64,000 nt of DNA from Microcella flavibacter. Lineage in GTDB: Bacteria; Actinomycetota; Actinomycetes; Actinomycetales; Microbacteriaceae. The translations under genes were made by a program, and so were the position numbers. Below, piece by piece: positions 46,511-55,364 of this stretch; within the stretch, counting starts at the first letter, position 1, and each line of letters starts with the position of its first letter. The DNA lies in the NCBI RefSeq assembly GCF_012530535.1, contig NZ_CP051299.1, positions 2,480,001 to 2,544,000 on the forward strand. The letters are read 5' to 3'. Below the pieces are notes generated by a model. That model worked only from the letters and a program-made list of their open reading frames with translations, did no database searches and had not been told where the DNA came from.

Positions 46511-46960
46511 ATGGGCCGGAAGCGCGAGGCGAGCGACACCGCGGCGGATGCGCGCGCCGACAAGACCTGCGCGAGCTGCGGGCGCCGCATCGAGTGGCGG
46601 GCGGCGTGGGCGCGCGACTGGGAGGCGGTGCGCTACTGCAGCGACGCCTGCCGGGCCCGCACGGTGCGGCCCGTCGACCGGGCGCTCGAGGAGAGCATCC
46701 GCGGCCTGCTCGCGCAGCGCGCGCACGACGCCACCATCTGCCCGAGCGAGGCCGCCCGCGCGGTCGCCGCGGCGGACGGCGCAACCGGCCACGCGACCGA
46801 CGGTGGCACCGACGATGACGCCTGGCGCGCCCTCATGGAGCCCGCACGCCGCGCCGCCCGCCGACTCGTCGCCGCGGGCGAGGTGGAGATCACGCAGGGC
46901 GGCCGGGTCGTCGACCCGTCGACCGCGAAGGGGCCGATCCGGGTGCGGCGCGCGCGCTGA
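46511..46960 (+). CDS. DUF2256 + DUF3253 protein, zinc finger
   Basis: A 149-residue fusion. The N-terminal half has [16 protein letters not shown] and RYCSDACR, four Cys that should hold zinc, as in DUF2256. The C-terminal half ([44 protein letters not shown]) is DUF3253, which has a winged-helix pattern. DNA or RNA binding is likely but untested. TetR-type operator lies upstream. Confidence 0.8.
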   Translation: MGRKREASDTAADARADKTCASCGRRIEWRAAWARDWEAVRYCSDACRARTVRPVDRALEESIRGLLAQRAHDATICPSEAARAVAAADGATGHATDGGTDDDAWRALMEPARRAARRLVAAGEVEITQGGRVVDPSTAKGPIRVRRAR

Positions 46961-46975
46961 GCGCCGCCGACCGCC

Positions 46976-47344
46976 TCAGTCGACCGGCGTCTGCTGGTGC
47001 GCCCCGATGCGCCAGCGGCCCTCGTGGTACAGGTACGTCGTCGAGGCGCGCAGCTCGACGGGGCTGCCGTCGCGGCGGGCGCTGACCCGGTACGCCAGCA
47101 CGGCCGCGCGGTCGCCGAGGCGCACCACGCGGTGCTCGCTCATCGCGTACTCGTCCCACGTCGAGCCCTGCAGCGCGGCGATGATCGCGCCGCGCTCGAT
47201 CACCGAGCCGGGGGTGATCATCACCGCGTCCCCGGTCATCGCGTGATGGAAGTGGGTGCCGCCGTCGCCTCGCACGAGCGCGTCCCACCCCTCGTGCTCC
47301 TGGTGGATGAGTCGGGCGGGCAGATCATCGGTGATCGCGGTCAT
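46976..47344 (-). CDS. NTF2-like (SnoaL/DUF4440) protein
   Basis: A 122-residue cone-fold protein. HQEHEGWDALVRGDGGTHFHHAMTGDAVMI is a typical NTF2 start, and TTYLYHEGRWRIGAHQQTPVD the typical end. Family members are small enzymes or binding proteins. No catalytic set can be named here. Confidence 0.75.
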   Translation of the reverse strand: MTAITDDLPARLIHQEHEGWDALVRGDGGTHFHHAMTGDAVMITPGSVIERGAIIAALQGSTWDEYAMSEHRVVRLGDRAAVLAYRVSARRDGSPVELRASTTYLYHEGRWRIGAHQQTPVD

Positions 47345-47416
47345 GCGCCCAGTCCATCGGTCGCGGCGGGCGCGGTCAAGAGCGCATCGCGCGCGCCGCG
47401 CAGCGATGCATCGCGG

Positions 47417-48103
47417 TCAGGATGCTCCGGCCGGCGCCGCGTGCACGCGCACCCACTCGTGCATCACGACGGCCGCGGCGGCGCCGGCGTTCATCGACCG
47501 CGTCGACCCGAACTGCCGGATCTCGACGACCTCGGAGGCCGCGGCGAGCGCCTCGACGCTCACGCCCGGGCCCTCCTGGCCGAAGAGCAGCAGGCAGCGC
47601 TCGGGCAGCGGCCGGGCGTCCACCGCCCTGCTGCCCTCGACGTTGTCGACCGCCACGATCACGAGGTCGTGCGCGCGCGCGAAGTCGACGAGCTCGGCGA
47701 CGGTCCCGTGGTGCCGCACGTGCTGGTAGCGGTCGGTGACCATGGCCCCGCGCTTGTTCCAGCGGCGGCGGCCGACGATGTGCACCTCGGCGGCGAGAAA
47801 CGCGTTGGCCGTGCGCACGATCGAGCCGATGTTCATGTCGTGCTGCCAGTTCTCGATCGCGACGTGGAACGGGTGCCGCCGCTCGTCGAGGTCGGCGACG
47901 ATGGCGGCCATGCTCCAGTAGCGGTAGCGATCGACGACGTTGCGGGCGTCGCCCTCGCGCAGCAGCTCGGGGTCGAGTCGCGGGTCGTCGGGCCAGGGCT
48001 CGGGGTGCGGGCCGACGCCGTGCGCGGGGGCGGGCTCGCCCGGCGCGCCCACCGGATCGCCGGTCGCGGGCAGCGGGTCGCCCGGCGGCGTCGAGTCGGT
48101 CAC
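47417..48103 (-). CDS. SpoU/TrmH-family RNA 2'-O-methyltransferase
   Basis: A 228-residue SPOUT enzyme. NIGSIVRTANAF is motif 1 with the catalytic Arg, LLLFGQEGPGVS motif 2 and STRSMNAGAAAAVVMHEW motif 3. It methylates a ribose in tRNA or rRNA; the exact site is unclear. The first 45 residues are Pro/Gly-rich and extra. TAGCCT lies six bases before GTG 48103, giving a leaderless start. Confidence 0.87.
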   Translation of the reverse strand: MTDSTPPGDPLPATGDPVGAPGEPAPAHGVGPHPEPWPDDPRLDPELLREGDARNVVDRYRYWSMAAIVADLDERRHPFHVAIENWQHDMNIGSIVRTANAFLAAEVHIVGRRRWNKRGAMVTDRYQHVRHHGTVAELVDFARAHDLVIVAVDNVEGSRAVDARPLPERCLLLFGQEGPGVSVEALAAASEVVEIRQFGSTRSMNAGAAAAVVMHEWVRVHAAPAGAS

Positions 48104-48150
48104 GCGCCCAGGCTACGCAGTCGGCCGACCCCGCGGAGCGGGGAGCCGGC

Positions 48151-48239
48151 GTGCCGGAACTCCTGCAATCCCGGCCCGAACCTCCCCTCTGCCCGCGGCG
48201 CTGTCGGGCCGCCCGCGGCAGATGCAGGAGTTGCGGCAC
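48151..48239. repeat. Intergenic palindromic repeat with TGCAGGAGT arm
   Basis: Arms GTGCCGGAACTCCTGCA (48151-48167) and TGCAGGAGTTGCGGCAC (48223-48239) match in 16 of 17 positions. The inner GCCCGCGG and CCGCGGC-type sequence differs from the other copies. It sits between the divergent SpoU gene and the DNA methyltransferase gene. Confidence 0.6.
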
Positions 48240-48274
48240 GCGAGCCCGCGGTGCGCGGCTGTTAATCTCGGGCC

Positions 48275-49162
48275 ATGACCGAGACGGGGGCCGAGCATCC
48301 GGATGCCCCGCTCTGGCACCCCGGCAGCCCCGACCTGCTCGTGCACGGCGACAACCTCGCGGTCATGCGCCGCCTGCCCGACGCGAGCATGCGACTGATC
48401 TACCTGGATCCGCCGTTCAACACCGGCCGGCCCCAGCAGCGACGCACCACCTCGCACGTGCGCGAGGCCGAGCCCGGCGATGCCACCGCCTGGCGCGGCT
48501 TCGGCGGCCAGAGCTACATCCGCACCGTCGAGGCCCTCACCAGCTACGACGACCGCTTCGCCGACTACTGGGCCTTCCTCGCGCCGCGCCTCGAGCAGGC
48601 GTGGCGGCTGCTCGACGAGCGCGGCACGCTCTACCTGCACCTCGACTACCGCGAGGCGCACTACGCGAAGGTCGCGCTCGATGCGCTGTTCGGCCGCGAC
48701 TGCTTCCTCAACGAGATCATCTGGGCCTACGACTACGGGGCGAAGTCGCGCCGGCGCTGGCCGACGAAGCACGACACGATCCTCGTCTACGTCAAGAATC
48801 CGAAGGCCTACTTCTTCGATTCGAAGGAGGTCGATCGCGAGCCGTACATGGCGCCGGGGCTCGTGACGGCCGAGAAGGCGGTGCGCGGCAAGCTGCCGAC
48901 CGACGTCTGGTGGCACACGATCGTGACGACGACCGGGCGCGAGAAGACCGGGTACCCGACGCAGAAGCCGCTCGGCATCCTGCGCCGCATCGTGCAGGCC
49001 TCCACCGCCGAGGGCGACTGGGTGCTCGATCCCTTCGCGGGCAGCGGCACGACCGCCGAGGCGGCCCGCCTGCTCGGGCGCCGCGTCATCGCGATCGACG
49101 AGAGCGAGGCGGCCCTCGCCGTCATGCAGCGGCGCCTCGGGCTCGACGTCACCCGGGCCTGA
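48275..49162 (+). CDS. Orphan site-specific DNA methyltransferase, beta class
   Basis: A 295-residue adenine-N6 or cytosine-N4 methyltransferase. Motif IV DPPFNTGR (Asp45) comes before motif I FAGSGTTAEAA (from residue 254), the beta-class order, with YPTQKP just ahead. No restriction endonuclease gene is beside it, so it is an orphan and may regulate or protect. TAATCT lies six bases before the ATG. Target sequence unknown. Confidence 0.87.
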   Translation: MTETGAEHPDAPLWHPGSPDLLVHGDNLAVMRRLPDASMRLIYLDPPFNTGRPQQRRTTSHVREAEPGDATAWRGFGGQSYIRTVEALTSYDDRFADYWAFLAPRLEQAWRLLDERGTLYLHLDYREAHYAKVALDALFGRDCFLNEIIWAYDYGAKSRRRWPTKHDTILVYVKNPKAYFFDSKEVDREPYMAPGLVTAEKAVRGKLPTDVWWHTIVTTTGREKTGYPTQKPLGILRRIVQASTAEGDWVLDPFAGSGTTAEAARLLGRRVIAIDESEAALAVMQRRLGLDVTRA

Positions 49163-49204
49163 GCCGGGCATCCCGTCGCCGCGACCCGCCGGTAGGCTCG
49201 CCCC

Positions 49205-50002
49205 ATGGCTGACCGCAGTGAGATCGAGTGCTGGCTGACCGACATGGACGGCGTGCTCGTCCACGAGAACACCGCGCTGCCCGGGGCCGCGGCGCTCATC
49301 CAGCAGTGGCGCGACACCGGCACCCCGTTCCTCGTGCTGACGAACAACTCGATCTTCACGCCGCGCGACCTCGCGGCCCGCCTGCGCTCGAGCGGCCTCG
49401 ACGTGCCCGAGGAGTCGATCTGGACGAGCGCGCTCGCCACCGCCGACTTCTGCGCCAGCCAGATGCCCGGCGGCAGCGCCTTCGTCATCGGCGAGGCCGG
49501 CATCACCACGGCCCTGCACGAGGCGGGCTTCATCATGACCGAGACGAACCCCGACTACGTCGTCGTCGGCGAGACCCGCAACTACTCCTTCGACGCCATC
49601 ACGAAGGCCATCCGCCTCATCGGCAACGGCGCGCGCTTCATCGCGACGAACCCCGACGCGACCGGCCCGAGCGCCGAGGGCCCGATGCCCGCGACGGGCG
49701 CGATCAGCGCCCTCATCACGAAGGCCACGGGCAAGGAGCCCTACGTGGTCGGCAAGCCGAACCCGATGATGTTCCGCTCGGCCATGAACCGCATCGGCGC
49801 GCACAGCGAGAACACCGCGATGATCGGCGACCGCATGGACACCGACATCGTCGCCGGCATCGAGGCCGGGCTGCACACCATCCTCGTGATGACGGGCATC
49901 GCCGACGAGCGCGAGATCGCCCGCTACCCCTTCCGCCCGAGCGAGATCCTCGCCGGCGTGCACGAGCTCGTCAGCAGCGAGCCCCTCGAAGTCGAGATGT
50001 AG
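49205..50002 (+). CDS. HAD-IIA family sugar phosphatase (NagD-like)
   Basis: A 265-residue HAD enzyme: WLTDMDGVLVHEN (nucleophile Asp), VLTNNS, GKPNPMMFR and MIGDRMDTDIVAGIEAGL. The large cap between motifs II and III defines class IIA (NagD, phosphoglycolate or nucleotide phosphatases). TAGGCT six bases before ATG 49205 suggests leaderless transcription. Confidence 0.88.
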   Translation: MADRSEIECWLTDMDGVLVHENTALPGAAALIQQWRDTGTPFLVLTNNSIFTPRDLAARLRSSGLDVPEESIWTSALATADFCASQMPGGSAFVIGEAGITTALHEAGFIMTETNPDYVVVGETRNYSFDAITKAIRLIGNGARFIATNPDATGPSAEGPMPATGAISALITKATGKEPYVVGKPNPMMFRSAMNRIGAHSENTAMIGDRMDTDIVAGIEAGLHTILVMTGIADEREIARYPFRPSEILAGVHELVSSEPLEVEM

Positions 50003-50067
50003 CCCCGGCGCGCGGCGGTGCTGCGGGATGCCCGGCGCGCGTCGAGCGCGGTGCGGGGTCGCCCGCC

Positions 50068-51210
50068 TCAGCCGATCGGCGGCGTCAGCGAGCCGGTGAT
50101 CGGCTCGCCCGAGCTGCGCGTGACGAAGCAGCGGTAGGTGCGCTCGCCGTCGGCCCAGTCCTCGGCCGACACCGGGTACGAGCCCGCCACCTGCAGGTCG
50201 CGGAACGCCGAGGCCACCCCGAGGTCGACCAGTCCGGCCGTGCGGCACAGGGTCGGGATCTCGGCCGCGAGCGCCTCCTCCCCCGGGTAAGCCGAGACCT
50301 CCTCGCCGGGAAGCGTGCCGGCGACGATGAGCTGCGCGGCGTGCGGGGCGGCGCAGTCGACGACCGTGTACTCCTCCTGCCACGGGTCGACGAAGGGGTC
50401 GAGGCACTCCCCGCCGACGAGCGCGTCCCAGTCGTGCACGCCGGCCGGCAGCGGGCCGGTCGCGGGCGCGACGGTCTCGCTCGGCTCGGGCGGCGGGGTC
50501 GCGGTGGCGCTCGGCTCGGCGGCCGGCGACGCGCTCTCGGTCGGCGCGGCGGAGGACGAGAGGCCGGGCCCCGTCGAGGCGACCGGCCCGAAGCCGACGA
50601 GCCCCGGCAGGCGCATGCCGATGATGAAGGCGGCGATCGCGGCGACGAGCACGCCGAGCCCGATGGCGATGCCGATGAGCACCTTCTGGCTGCGGGGGAG
50701 GCCCGGGGCGGGGGCCGTCGCGCCGGAAGCGGTCGGCGGCGCGGCCGCGGCGGCGCGACGGGCGGGACGGGGCTCGTCGGGGCGACGGGCGAGCAGCGGC
50801 TCATCCTGGTACTCGACGAAGGCGGCGTCGCCGAAGACCGTGTCGAGGGTCGACGGGCCGGAGGGGGCGGGGTCGAGGGCGCTCGCGTCGACGAGGAGCT
50901 CGGTGGGGGCATCCACGTTCGCGGGGGGCGGCGGATCGAGCAGCGCGCCCATCGGCACGCCCGGGGTGAGCAGCTGCTCGACCGGCACGGCCTGCGTCGT
51001 GAGATCCTCGATGGCGACCGGCTCGGTCGGCGGACCGGCGTCGGGCTCGGGCTCGGGCTCGACGAGCGAGGGCGGCTCGACCGCGGGCGGCGGCTCGACC
51101 GAGGTCGGCGGATCGACCGCGACTGCGGGCTCGCCGGCGGCCTCCGCGGCCCGGGCCTCGCGCCGCGAGGGCAGCGCGCCCTCGTCGTGCTCCGGCCGGT
51201 CGTCGGTCAT
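50068..51210 (-). CDS. Septum_form-domain membrane protein
   Basis: A 380-residue protein from ATG 51210, with TAGGGT seven bases upstream. About 210 residues of Pro/Ala/Glu-rich cytoplasmic sequence precede a membrane helix (VLIGIAIGLGVLVAAIAAFIIG). A Ser/Thr/Pro linker leads to an outer domain with GECLDPF, VDCAAPHAAQLIVAG and YRCFV, as in the actinobacterial septum formation family. Four Cys may form disulfides. Exact role in division or the wall is unknown. Confidence 0.72.
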   Translation of the reverse strand: MTDDRPEHDEGALPSRREARAAEAAGEPAVAVDPPTSVEPPPAVEPPSLVEPEPEPDAGPPTEPVAIEDLTTQAVPVEQLLTPGVPMGALLDPPPPANVDAPTELLVDASALDPAPSGPSTLDTVFGDAAFVEYQDEPLLARRPDEPRPARRAAAAAPPTASGATAPAPGLPRSQKVLIGIAIGLGVLVAAIAAFIIGMRLPGLVGFGPVASTGPGLSSSAAPTESASPAAEPSATATPPPEPSETVAPATGPLPAGVHDWDALVGGECLDPFVDPWQEEYTVVDCAAPHAAQLIVAGTLPGEEVSAYPGEEALAAEIPTLCRTAGLVDLGVASAFRDLQVAGSYPVSAEDWADGERTYRCFVTRSSGEPITGSLTPPIG

Positions 51211-51220
51211 GCGCTCGACC

Positions 51221-51769
51221 CTAGGCGAGCCCGAGGTCGGCGAGCCCGATGGCGGCCCGGTACTCGTACCCGGCATCCTCGATGACCTGCTGCGCGCCGG
51301 TCGCGCGGTCGACGACGACGGCCACCGCGACGACGATCGCGCCGACCTTCTCGAGCGCGGCCGCGGCGGCGAGCGGCGAGCCGCCGGTGGTCGACGTGTC
51401 CTCGAGCACGATGACGCGCTTGCCCTCGAGCTCGGGGCCCTCGACCTGCTTGCCGCGGCCGTGGTCCTTCGGCTCCTTGCGCACGACGAAGGCGTCGTAG
51501 GCGTGCCCGGCGGCGGCGCCCTGGTGCAGCACGGCGGCCGCGATCGGGTCGGCGCCCATGGTGAGCCCGCCGACGGCGGCGACGTCGGGGATGTCCGCGA
51601 TGAGCTCGGTCATGACGCGGCCGATGAGCGGGGCGACGCGGTGGTCGAGGCTGACCTTGCGCAGATCGATGTAGTACGTCGCCTTCTTGCCGCTCGTGAG
51701 GGTGAAGTCGCCGTGGAACACGGCCTCGTCGCGGATGTACTGGATCAGCTGCTCGCGTGCGTCGGTCAC
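51221..51769 (-). CDS. pyrE: Orotate phosphoribosyltransferase
   Basis: A 182-residue enzyme making OMP from orotate and PRPP in pyrimidine synthesis. SGKKATYYIDLRKV binds orotate, VRKEPKDHGRGKQVEG is the flexible loop and VIVLEDTSTTGGS the PRPP motif. TAGGCT lies six bases before GTG 51769. It stands apart from other pyr genes. Confidence 0.95.
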   Translation of the reverse strand: MTDAREQLIQYIRDEAVFHGDFTLTSGKKATYYIDLRKVSLDHRVAPLIGRVMTELIADIPDVAAVGGLTMGADPIAAAVLHQGAAAGHAYDAFVVRKEPKDHGRGKQVEGPELEGKRVIVLEDTSTTGGSPLAAAAALEKVGAIVVAVAVVVDRATGAQQVIEDAGYEYRAAIGLADLGLA

Positions 51770-51853
51770 GCGGCCAGCCTACCGGCGGGCCGGATGCCGC
51801 CCGCGGGCGCCGGGAGCGCGGGGGCCGCGGCCGCGCGACCGTACGCTGGGCTC

Positions 51854-52690
51854 ATGCGCATCGCCACCTGGAACGTCAACTCGATCCGCACCCGCAAGCA
51901 GCGCGTCGTCGACTGGCTCGTCAGCGCCGACGTCGACGTGCTGGCGATGCAGGAGATCAAGTGCAAGAACGAGCAGTTCCCGCTCGAGGTCTTTGAGGAG
52001 GCCGGCTACGAGGTGCAGATCCACGGCCTCAACCAGTGGAACGGCGTCGCGATCGCCAGCCGCCGCCCCATGACCGACGTCGAGGTCGGCTTCGCGGGCC
52101 AGCCCGGCTTCGCGAAGGGGCATGAGGGTCCGGATGCTCCGCAGGAGGCCCGTGCGCTCGGCGTCACCGTCGACGGGGTGCGCGTCTGGAGCCTCTACAT
52201 CCCGAACGGCCGCGCCCTCGACGACCCGCACATGGACTACAAGCTGCGGTTCCTCGAGGCGCTGAGCCTCGACGCCGAGCGCTGGCAGCGCGAGAACCCG
52301 GGGGCGCCGCTCGCGCTCACGGGGGATTTCAACGTCGCGCCGACCGATGCCGACATGGGCGACCCGAGCTTCGTGCCGGGCGTCTCGACCCACATCTCCC
52401 CCGCCGAGCGCGCCGCCTTCGCCCGCTTCGAGCAGGTCGCCATGACGGACGTCGTGCGCCCGCTCGTCCCGGAGGGCTTCACCTTCTGGGACTACAAGCA
52501 GCTGCGGTTCCCGCGCGACGAGGGCATGCGCATCGACTTCGTGCTCGGCTCGCCGGCGTTCGCCGACCGGGTGGTGGACGCCCGCATCGAGCGCGAGCAG
52601 CGCAAGGGCGACGCCCCGAGCGACCACGTGCCCGTGCTCGTCGAGCTCTCGGAGGACGAGGACGACGACGACCGGCCGATGATCTTCTAG
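51854..52690 (+). CDS. xthA: Exodeoxyribonuclease III
   Basis: A 278-residue AP endonuclease/exonuclease of base-excision repair. MRIATWNVNSIRTR, MQEIKCKNEQFP (metal Glu), SLYIPNGRALDDP, LTGDFNVAPTDAD and the final SDHVPV (catalytic His) are all present. An acidic tail (EDEDDDD) follows. TACGCT six bases before ATG 51854 marks a leaderless start. Confidence 0.95.
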   Translation: MRIATWNVNSIRTRKQRVVDWLVSADVDVLAMQEIKCKNEQFPLEVFEEAGYEVQIHGLNQWNGVAIASRRPMTDVEVGFAGQPGFAKGHEGPDAPQEARALGVTVDGVRVWSLYIPNGRALDDPHMDYKLRFLEALSLDAERWQRENPGAPLALTGDFNVAPTDADMGDPSFVPGVSTHISPAERAAFARFEQVAMTDVVRPLVPEGFTFWDYKQLRFPRDEGMRIDFVLGSPAFADRVVDARIEREQRKGDAPSDHVPVLVELSEDEDDDDRPMIF

Positions 52691-52745
52691 GCGGTCGAGC
52701 GGCGGCCGAGCATCCCGCCGTGCCCGCTCAGCCCCCTCAGCCTGC

Positions 52746-53549
52746 TCAGCCCAGCGACACCAGCTGCGTCAGATCGTCGCCCGGCAGCTCGTCGACCGTC
52801 GCCGTGACGGTGAGATCCTGCAGCGAGACCCCGCCGCCGCGCACGCTGAGGAAGGCGGTGTCGCTCGCGTCGCGCCCCGCGGCGATGCGCAGCAGCGAGG
52901 AGCGCGGGGCGAGCGTGGTGGCGTCGACGACGCACCAGCGGCCGTCGATCGCGGCCTCGGCGACGGCGTGGAAGTCCATCGGGTCGAGCCCCGGCGCGTA
53001 GACCGAGGCGAGCCGCGCGGGCACGTCGAGCGCGCGCAGCAGCCCGACGACGAGGTGCGCGTAGTCGCGGCAGACGCCCTGGCCCGAGAGCAGCGTGCGC
53101 ACGGCGCCGTCGGTCGGCAGGCTCGAGCCGGGCACGTAGGCGAGGCGCTCGCCCACCCACGAGCTCACGCCGAACAGCAGGTCCGTGCCCGACAGGCCGC
53201 GGAACTCCCGGTGCGCGGTCGGCCCGAGCGAGTCCGACTCGCTGTAGCGGCTCGGCCGCAGGTACACGACCTCGTCGACCGCGGAGACGGCGAGCGGCTC
53301 GGCGCGGCCCTCGACCGTCGCGCGGTACGACACCCGCACCTCGCCCGCGCCGACGTCGACGAGGTGCAGGCGCGTGCCGTGCGGGTCGACGACCTCGGTG
53401 GCGCGCAGCCCCCGGCCCTCCTGGGTGATCTCGAGGTGCTCGTCGAGGGAGGGGGCGGGGGCGTGCGCGGCGACGGAGAGCACGAGGCGGGCATCCCCCG
53501 TCGCCGCCAGCGTCATGTCGGCCGTGGAGTGTCTGCGCATGCGCTGCAT
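52746..53549 (-). CDS. Transglutaminase-like cysteine protease family protein
   Basis: A 267-residue protein; ATG 53549 is chosen among several in-frame Met codons. An N-terminal beta domain is followed by the transglutaminase core with Cys in GQGVCRDYAHL, His in MDFHAVAEA and Asp in CVVDATTLAP. No export signal is seen, so it is probably cytoplasmic and acts as a protease or amidase. Confidence 0.85.
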   Translation of the reverse strand: MQRMRRHSTADMTLAATGDARLVLSVAAHAPAPSLDEHLEITQEGRGLRATEVVDPHGTRLHLVDVGAGEVRVSYRATVEGRAEPLAVSAVDEVVYLRPSRYSESDSLGPTAHREFRGLSGTDLLFGVSSWVGERLAYVPGSSLPTDGAVRTLLSGQGVCRDYAHLVVGLLRALDVPARLASVYAPGLDPMDFHAVAEAAIDGRWCVVDATTLAPRSSLLRIAAGRDASDTAFLSVRGGGVSLQDLTVTATVDELPGDDLTQLVSLG

Positions 53550-53605
53550 CCTGACAGGTCGGCGTCGCGCCGTCGTCATAGGCGGGAGCGGTACAGTCCG
53601 GTCTC

Positions 53606-54220
53606 GTGGGTATCGACGACTGGGCCGTGGCCATCATGGAGACCCTCGGCGTGTTCGGTGCCGGGCTGCTCGTGGCGATCGAGAGCATCTTCCCGCCCAT
53701 CCCGAGCGAGATCATCCTGCCGCTCGCCGGCTTCACGGCGAGCCAGGGGTCCTTCACCGTCGCCGGCGCGATCATCGCCACGACGATCGGCTCGATCGTC
53801 GGCGCCGTGGGGCTCTACTACCTCGGCCAGGTGCTCGGCGTCGTCCGCCTGCGGCGCTGGGCCGAGAAAGTGCCGCTCATGAGCGGCGAGGACGTCGACA
53901 AGGCCATGGCGTGGTTCCACCGTCACGGCAAGACCGCCGTCTTCACGGGGCGCTTCGTGCCCATCGTGCGCAGCCTCGTCTCCATCCCCGCGGGCGTCGA
54001 CCGCATGCCGCTGCCGCTGTTCCTGCTGCTGACGACCCTCGGCTCCGGCCTGTGGAACAGCCTCTTCGTCGTGCTCGGCTTCGTCCTCGGCGAGAACTGG
54101 ACGGTCGTGGAGCAGTTCATGGGCACGTACTCGCGCGCGATCGTCGTGATCGTCGTCATCGCGGTGCTCGTGATCGCGGTGCTGCGCATCCGCCGTCGCC
54201 GTCGCGCCGCCGAGCGGTAA
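53606..54220 (+). CDS. DedA-family membrane protein
   Basis: A 204-residue protein with five to six membrane segments. The family motifs FPPIPSEIILPLAGF and TGRFVPIVRSLVSIPAG are complete. DedA proteins act in lipid scrambling and membrane homeostasis (undecaprenyl-P or phospholipid flipping). TACAGT eight bases before GTG 53606 suggests leaderless transcription. Confidence 0.9.
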   Translation: MGIDDWAVAIMETLGVFGAGLLVAIESIFPPIPSEIILPLAGFTASQGSFTVAGAIIATTIGSIVGAVGLYYLGQVLGVVRLRRWAEKVPLMSGEDVDKAMAWFHRHGKTAVFTGRFVPIVRSLVSIPAGVDRMPLPLFLLLTTLGSGLWNSLFVVLGFVLGENWTVVEQFMGTYSRAIVVIVVIAVLVIAVLRIRRRRRAAER

Positions 54221-54247
54221 CGAGCGGTCCCGAGGGATCGCGGGCGG

Positions 54248-55174
54248 TCAGCGCGGCGCGAGGAGCGCTGCCACCACCACGAGCGCGGGCACCGAGAGCG
54301 CCGTCGTGATGAGCACCGTGTCGCGGGCGACGACGACCGCCCGGTCGTAGCGCTGCGCGTACTGGAACACGTTCTGGCCCGCGGGCAGCGCCGCGAGGGT
54401 GACGACGGTGAAGAGCTCGGCGCCCTCGAGGCCGACGACGTAGGCGCCGACGATCCAGGCGACGATCGGCATGACGACGATCTTGAGCCCGGTCGCGAGC
54501 AGCACGTCGCGCCGGCCCGATCCGGGTTCGAGCACGCGCTGACCCGTGAGCGAGAGGCCGAGCACGAACAGCACGATCGGCACGGCGGCGCCGCCGAGCA
54601 GGCGGAACGGCTCCACCACCGGGTCGGGCAGCTCGACGCCCGTCACCGCGATGACGACGCCGAGCAGCGAGCCGATGATGAGCGGGCTGCGGAACGGCTG
54701 CGTCAGCACCCGCCCGAGCGAGAGCCGGCCGCTCGTCGAGACGTCGAGCACGGTGAGCGCGATCGGCGCGATAACGACGAGCTGCAGCAGGATGACCGGG
54801 GCCGAGAGCGCCGGATCCCCCAGCACGTACGCCGCGAGCGGCAGACCGATGTTGTTGGCGTTCGTGTAGCTCGACCCCAGGGCCCCGATGGTGGATTCCG
54901 CCGCCCCGCGCCGCCATACCAGCCGCGCGACGAGCGCGTAGGCCACGAGGCAGAGCACCGCGGCGGCCGCCGAGACGGGCAGCAGCGCCGAGAAGAGCTG
55001 CCCGACGTCGGCGTCGGCGAGAACGGTGAACAGCAGCGCCGGCGAGAACACGAAGAAGGCCGCGCGCCCGAGCGCGGTGTCGCTGCCCGCGGGCAGCACC
55101 CGCAGCCGGCCGACGAGGTAGCCGATGGCCACGATCGCGCCGATGATCGCGAACCCCGTGAGCACTCCGGCCAT
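54248..55174 (-). CDS. AEC-family (auxin efflux carrier-like) transporter
   Basis: A 308-residue protein with ten membrane helices. GSSYTNANNIGLPLAAYVLG in the first half and TLAALPAGQNVFQYAQRY in the second are the two AEC crossover motifs. Bacterial members carry malate, malonate or other organic acids. The gene is convergent with dedA and stands alone. Confidence 0.87.
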   Translation of the reverse strand: MAGVLTGFAIIGAIVAIGYLVGRLRVLPAGSDTALGRAAFFVFSPALLFTVLADADVGQLFSALLPVSAAAAVLCLVAYALVARLVWRRGAAESTIGALGSSYTNANNIGLPLAAYVLGDPALSAPVILLQLVVIAPIALTVLDVSTSGRLSLGRVLTQPFRSPLIIGSLLGVVIAVTGVELPDPVVEPFRLLGGAAVPIVLFVLGLSLTGQRVLEPGSGRRDVLLATGLKIVVMPIVAWIVGAYVVGLEGAELFTVVTLAALPAGQNVFQYAQRYDRAVVVARDTVLITTALSVPALVVVAALLAPR

Positions 55175-55364
55175 CCGCCCAGTCTCGCGCCTCCGCGTGC
55201 GAGCAGCGGACCGGGCGGACCGCTCGCCGACTGTCGGCGGCGGATACGAGCGCAGAATCCTGCGTGCACGCAGTTTTCATGCGCTGACCACAACCCTCCG
55301 TCCACGTCTCCTGCGTAGGCTCGGATCGCCGCGCACGCGGCCGAACTCGACGAAGGAGGGATCC

